Part shown: one piece after another, positions 3,893 to 6,689 of the stretch
Layout: every line of letters starts with the position of its first letter
Position numbering within the stretch: the first letter of the stretch is position 1
Source of the DNA: AC-50 sp035640455
GTDB lineage: Bacteria; Actinomycetota; Thermoleophilia; Gaiellales; Gaiellaceae
Direction: 5' to 3'
DNA length: 6,689 nucleotides
Assembly (NCBI GenBank): GCA_035640455.1
Contig: DASQWB010000175.1
Span: 1 to 6,689, forward strand
Position numbers and translations under genes: made by a program
The notes under the pieces: generated by a model
Database searches by the model: none
What the model saw: the letters and a program-made list of their open reading frames with translations, nothing else
What the model was told of the DNA's origin: nothing

Positions 3893-5323
3893 TTGCGGCC
3901 GAGGGGCGGCGAGTGGCCGGTGGTGGCGTTCGCGGGGCTGCTGACGGCCGCGGTGGCGGTGCTTTCAGTCGCGCTTGCGCTGGCCTCGCCCAAGGTGCCG
4001 TGGCTGACGGTGCTCGGTCTGTGCGCGCTCACCTTCGTCAGTGAGCGGCAGGGCGTGCGGCTGACGAGCTGCGTCGAGATCTCGGTCTCGTTCCTGCCGT
4101 TCGTGTTCTCGGCGGTGCTGTTCGGTCCGCTGCCGGCGATGATCGTCGGCGCTGCGGGCATGCTCAGCCAGTTCCCGCTCCGCCGGCCGGCTGAGGTCGA
4201 GCGGCCGTATCTGCGCTGGCTGGTCTGGACGACGACGCGGGCGCTCGTCGGCGCCAGCGCCGGCTTCGGCGCCGTCGCCGCCGGCGGCCCGCGAGCCCAT
4301 TCGTACCTGCTGCTGCTCGTCGCGACGGCGGTCGCCGCGAGCTGCGAGGCGGTGAGCGACTTCGCGCTCGGCGCGCTGACGGCGCTCGTCCGCCGCCGCG
4401 CCTCGCTGCTCGAGATGGCGCGGACGACCGGGCCGGTGCTGCTGATCGCGATCCCCTTCTACACCGCCGTCATCCCCGGCCTCGCCTACGCCTTCCGCGA
4501 GATCTCACCGTGGACGTTCGCTTTCTTCGTCGTCCCGGCGCTGGCGGCGCACCGGCTGCTGCTTCTCTTCCGGGAGCAGCGGGCGGCGATCAACAACCTC
4601 GAGCAGCTGACCGGGCAGCTGGAGCGCGCGAACCTCTCCTTCGCCGCTGCCCTCGTCGCGACGCTCGATGCCCGCGACGAGTACACCGCCGGGCACTCGA
4701 CGGCCGTCGCCGTCTACGCGCGCGACATCGCCGCCCGGATGGGCCTGCCGGCGGAGGAGCAGGAGCTCGCGCACCTGTGCGGCCTCGTCCACGACATCGG
4801 CAAGGTCGGGCTGCCGGCCGGGCTGCTCGAAAAGCCGGGCACGCTGACGCTGGCCGAACGGCGGCAGATGGAAGAGCACTCCGCGATCGGCGAGCGGATC
4901 CTCGCCAACGTCGAGACCTACGCCGAGATCGCGCCGATCGTCCGCCACCACCACGAGCGCATCGACGGGATGGGCTACCCCGACCGCCTAACAGGCGACC
5001 AGACGCCGCTCCTCGCCCGCATCATCGCCGTCGCCGACGCCTACAACGCGATGACCAGCGACCGCCCCTACCGCGACGCCATGCCGCCCGAGGTCGCCCG
5101 CGCCCGGCTCGTCCAGGCGATCGAGGGCCAGCTCGACGCCAATGTCGTCATCGCCTTCGAGGCCGTGCTGGCAAGCGCCGACGACGACTACCGGCAGGGC
5201 GTGGGATCAGCATTCGCCTCGCCCTTCAAGCCCCGCGCGACCGGCGTTGATCTCATTACTGATCTTCTCGCGAGACTGCCGCTGCAAGCGGGCGCGCGCG
5301 GCGCAGCCGGTGTGCCGGCGTAG
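3893..5323 (+). CDS. Membrane-bound HD-GYP domain protein, probable cyclic-di-GMP phosphodiesterase
   Basis: From TTG 3893 the product is 476 aa. The start has GGGAAG 8 nt upstream, and codon bias turns strongly G/C at this point; the frame stays open to 3500 but upstream does not look coding. Residues about 8-224 hold some seven hydrophobic segments (8-31, 36-53, 64-94, 113-131, 136-159, 181-201, 205-224), a membrane sensory region I cannot assign to a named family. A short helical linker (222-247) leads to the HD-GYP domain (about 246-434). It shows YTAGH with His268, the HD pair His300-Asp301 (LVHDIGKVGLP), His329 (EEHSAIGERIL), HHE 353-355, DG...GYP ending at 363 (ERIDGMGYP), and Asp382 in ADAYNAMTSDRPYR. 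All expected metal ligands and the GYP motif are present, so hydrolysis of c-di-GMP to pGpG or GMP at the inner membrane is likely. There is no GGDEF or receiver domain. It probably links a membrane signal to c-di-GMP turnover. Confidence 0.9.
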   Translation: MRPRGGEWPVVAFAGLLTAAVAVLSVALALASPKVPWLTVLGLCALTFVSERQGVRLTSCVEISVSFLPFVFSAVLFGPLPAMIVGAAGMLSQFPLRRPAEVERPYLRWLVWTTTRALVGASAGFGAVAAGGPRAHSYLLLLVATAVAASCEAVSDFALGALTALVRRRASLLEMARTTGPVLLIAIPFYTAVIPGLAYAFREISPWTFAFFVVPALAAHRLLLLFREQRAAINNLEQLTGQLERANLSFAAALVATLDARDEYTAGHSTAVAVYARDIAARMGLPAEEQELAHLCGLVHDIGKVGLPAGLLEKPGTLTLAERRQMEEHSAIGERILANVETYAEIAPIVRHHHERIDGMGYPDRLTGDQTPLLARIIAVADAYNAMTSDRPYRDAMPPEVARARLVQAIEGQLDANVVIAFEAVLASADDDYRQGVGSAFASPFKPRATGVDLITDLLARLPLQAGARGAAGVPA

Positions 5324-5332
5324 AGCTGCCGG
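5315..5332 (+). terminator. Weak hairpin across the HD-GYP stop codon
   Basis: CCGGC pairs with GCCGG around an 8-nt loop that contains the TAG stop. It lies at the end of a gene that converges on the 93-aa gene. The stem is 5 bp and there is no T-run. In the rest of the 82-bp gap I see only the short palindromes CCTAGG and GGCTAGCC. Confidence 0.2.
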
Positions 5333-5405
5333 AGACGCCTAGGCTAGCCAGCCGCGCCAGGAGAGCGTGCGTGTGAGGAGTTAGTTGCCGGGGGCCGGTG
5401 GCGGT

Positions 5406-5687
5406 TCAGTTTGCCGAGAGATCGAGCTCGACCGCCTCGACCCAAAGCGCGCCTTCGAGCTCGGGCTCGTCGGCGACGATCTCCTCGAGCGTCGCCTCGG
5501 CTTCTGCAGCCGTCGCGTGGAAGTCGTCGACATCGCGCGAGACGCTGCTGGCGATGCCATAGACGAGCACGGTTTCAGTCAAGCACAGATCGGCACGGCT
5601 GCCTAAGGTGCGTAGCGCTCGGATCCCATCTCGTGCTACTTCGGCACGCGGCCGATTCCGTAACTCTTCCAATCGCGGCCCGGTCAA
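5406..5687 (-). CDS. Small acidic hypothetical protein
   Basis: A 93-aa product starts at TTG 5687, the first possible start after an in-frame stop; GAGGG lies 9 nt upstream. The N-terminal half is mixed (RLEELRNRPRAEVARDGI, then RTLGSRADLCLTETVLVYGI). The C-terminal half is strongly acidic and probably helical (DDFHATAAEAEATLEEIVAD, then EPELEGALWVEAVELDL). There is no signal peptide or membrane segment, so it is cytoplasmic. Codons of the 3' half have the strong third-position G/C of the host; those of the 5' half are more mixed. It lies 146 bp beyond the stop of the 70-aa gene on the same strand and converges on the HD-GYP gene. I do not recognise the family. An internal TTG (codon 6) is a possible alternative start. 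Confidence 0.6.
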   Translation of the reverse strand: MTGPRLEELRNRPRAEVARDGIRALRTLGSRADLCLTETVLVYGIASSVSRDVDDFHATAAEAEATLEEIVADEPELEGALWVEAVELDLSAN

Positions 5688-5833
5688 CTCGGTCCGCCCT
5701 CAGCCGCCATGTGCTGCGGGGGCGCGGGCTCCGCAGCGGCATCCGGTCGTGCCGGTTCAGTGGCGCACGAGGCGCCTTGACGGCGAGCCGGTGAAGCGCA
5801 ACGACATGTCGCAAATACCGCGTGCCGAAGACG

Positions 5834-6046
5834 CTAAGTCGAATCTGTCTTAGGTCGTCGGCCGCGCCGCGCCTGTTGCTTCCCCACCTTCGCGATCTGC
5901 TTCACGACCTCGTCGTCGACGTGGGCGTCGGCCACGATCTGACCCCGCCGCGCGTCGGCGTAGCGCAGAACGACCTGAACGGATTGCTTGTCATCGGGGA
6001 TCTCGTTTTGCGAGAAGTCGCTGACGAAGATCGTTTTCCGGGCCAT
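5834..6046 (-). CDS. Small hypothetical protein with basic AT-hook-like tail
   Basis: A 70-aa protein starts at ATG with AAGGAG 5 nt upstream (6057-6052), a strong ribosome site. Residues 3-9 (RKTIFVS), 21-29 (QSVQVVLRY) and 35-40 (GQIVAD) look like beta strands. Residues 43-56 (VDDEVVKQIAKVGK) look helical. Residues 57-66 (QQARRGRRPK) form a basic tail resembling an AT-hook core. The opening 'VSDFSQNEIPDD' resembles small actinobacterial proteins of the 'VSD.SGKEI' type, recalled from memory and not checked. It could bind DNA or RNA, but this is inferred only from the tail. It is transcribed in the same direction as the PmbA-type gene 149 bp upstream and the 93-aa gene downstream. Confidence 0.75.
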   Translation of the reverse strand: MARKTIFVSDFSQNEIPDDKQSVQVVLRYADARRGQIVADAHVDDEVVKQIAKVGKQQARRGRRPKTDST

Positions 6047-6051
6047 AGCGT

Positions 6052-6057
6052 CTCCTT
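6052..6057 (-). promoter_or_regulatory. Ribosome binding site of the 70-aa gene
   Basis: Read on the minus strand this is AAGGAG, followed by ACGCT and the ATG. Further upstream on the minus strand a GATATAGGCT segment (about 6087-6078) could be a -10 region, but no clear -35 element goes with it. Confidence 0.55.
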
Positions 6058-6162
6058 CGCTGGTTCCGTGGAGGGAGAGCCTATATCTGGCGGCTGACGC
6101 TATCTAGTGGGAGGGGCTGGCGAGCGGCGGGTGAGGAGGAAGGCTCCACGTGCTCGACGGGT

Positions 6163-6176
6163 CCGCGCATTCGCGG
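6163..6176 (-). terminator. Hairpin after the PmbA-type gene
   Basis: CCGCG and CGCGG pair around a 4-nt loop, 19 nt beyond the TGA stop on the minus strand. It could end the PmbA-type transcript before the 70-aa gene, which seems to have its own signals. There is no T-run, so confidence is low. Confidence 0.3.
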
Positions 6177-6195
6177 CCGAGGGACCGCGCTCGCT

Positions 6196-6689
6196 TCATC
6201 GGCCACCGATCGCGGCTGAGGCCACGCCGATAGTCGGCGCGCCGCGTGAGCCAGAGAATTGGAAGTCGCGCCCGACTCTTTCGATCTGAGAGAGGACGTC
6301 GAGAATCTCGCCCCCGATCGTGATTCCCGTCAGCGGCTGTCCGAGCTCGCCGCGGGCGATGCGCCATCCTGCCGCGCCGAATCCGAAGCGCCCGCCGCCG
6401 GTTGCTGCTAAGCGACGGGCGAAGAGTCGTTGGATGTAGATGCCGCCGTCGGCCGCGTTCAGCATTTCGGCGAGCGTTGATTGGTGCGGCTCGAGGAAGA
6501 TGTTTGACGGAGCTGCCGTTGGGGGCGTGCGGTAACTGCTGCGTAGCGCGTTGCCGGTTGATTCTGCTGCGCTTGTGGCAGCGGTTTCGAGCGAGTGCAA
6601 AGCGCCAACGACAACTCCTTCATTGATGAGCGCCGTGCGCTGCGTCGGTACGCCTTCGCCGTCGAATGGAGCTGTTTTCATTCCGGATG
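6196..6689 (-). CDS. PmbA/TldE-family protein, C-terminal part only
   Basis: The last 163 residues of a TldD/PmbA-family protein are visible; the 5' part lies beyond the right edge. The ATG at 6681 is internal, since the frame continues to the edge and the family motif reads SGMKTAPFDGEGVPTQRT. Hallmarks in order (visible residues) are FDGEG (8-12), TALINEGVVVGALHS (18-32), STGNALRSSY (43-52), PSNIFLEP (60-67), GRFGFGAAG (99-107), GELGQPLTGITIGG (113-126) and a closing APTIGVASAAIGG (150-162). The end resembles PmbA/TldE rather than TldD, whose tail usually has a Cys-containing segment. TldD and TldE form a heterodimeric metalloprotease that processes modified peptides and also contributes to microcin or RiPP maturation. 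TldE itself lacks the metal site. A TldD partner is expected next to it, beyond the window. Confidence 0.88.
   Translation of the reverse strand, partial: SGMKTAPFDGEGVPTQRTALINEGVVVGALHSLETAATSAAESTGNALRSSYRTPPTAAPSNIFLEPHQSTLAEMLNAADGGIYIQRLFARRLAATGGGRFGFGAAGWRIARGELGQPLTGITIGGEILDVLSQIERVGRDFQFSGSRGAPTIGVASAAIGGR

Noticed and set aside
3373..4161. Minus-strand 262-aa open frame antisense to the HD-GYP gene start
   Set aside because: Its 5' half is a shadow of the membrane region of the HD-GYP gene and is low-complexity (Ser/Thr/Pro). Only the repeat in its 3' part was kept as a finding.
4510..5250. Second forward 246-aa frame inside the HD-GYP gene
   Set aside because: Arg/Ala/Pro-rich shadow of the GC-rich coding frame; the HD-GYP frame carries all motifs.
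5575..5814. Minus-strand 79-aa frame between the two small genes
   Set aside because: Overlaps the 5' part of the 93-aa gene, is Arg-rich and has no recognisable feature. The first ~40 codons are ambiguous, but not enough to call.

Overview
The window is GC-rich, with compact genes, frequent GTG/TTG starts and strong G/C bias at third codon positions. The gene set is a small LuxR-type regulator, an XRE regulator, a secreted Ig-like protein, an HD-GYP phosphodiesterase, a PmbA/TldE-type protein and a tRNA-Thr whose discriminator base is T. Together these fit a high-GC actinobacterial chromosome, possibly of the Thermoleophilia type (Solirubrobacter or Gaiella relatives). The lineage is an inference from style and gene content, not a database match.

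Layout. Positions 1-73 hold two GC-rich hairpins. Next come two short forward regulators: a 75-aa stand-alone LuxR-type helix-turn-helix (83-310) and a 153-aa XRE-type protein (358-819). Positions 820-1198 contain a coding-like stretch with no usable start, probably a decayed gene. A forward gene for a secreted, two-domain beta-rich protein follows (1199-1891). It converges on a reverse-strand tyrosine recombinase (2101-3189), and the gap between them carries hairpins. A complete tRNA-Thr(GGT) lies at 3248-3320, 58 bp from the recombinase start and divergent from it.

From 3321 to 3892 there is about 570 bp without a convincing gene. It holds a hairpin just after the tRNA, a degenerate 90-bp tandem repeat, a DnaA-box-like inverted repeat and two more hairpins. 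This leads into a forward gene for a membrane-anchored HD-GYP cyclic-di-GMP phosphodiesterase (3893-5323, TTG start). Three reverse-strand genes fill the right end: a 93-aa acidic protein (5406-5687), a 70-aa protein with a basic AT-hook-like tail (5834-6046), and the C-terminal part of a PmbA/TldE-family protein that runs off the window (6196-6689).

How it fits together. There is no obvious operon with a shared pathway. The left third (two mini-regulators, a decayed frame, a recombinase next to a tRNA) looks like a remnant of an integrated element or an integration hotspot. The right two-thirds looks like ordinary chromosome. The recombinase has Glu where its family normally has the catalytic hairpin Lys, and it sits on the 5' side of an intact tRNA, which is not the usual geometry for tRNA-3'-end integration. 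No clearly new multi-gene system was found. The most unusual material is the recombinase/tRNA junction and the gene-free stretch before the HD-GYP gene.
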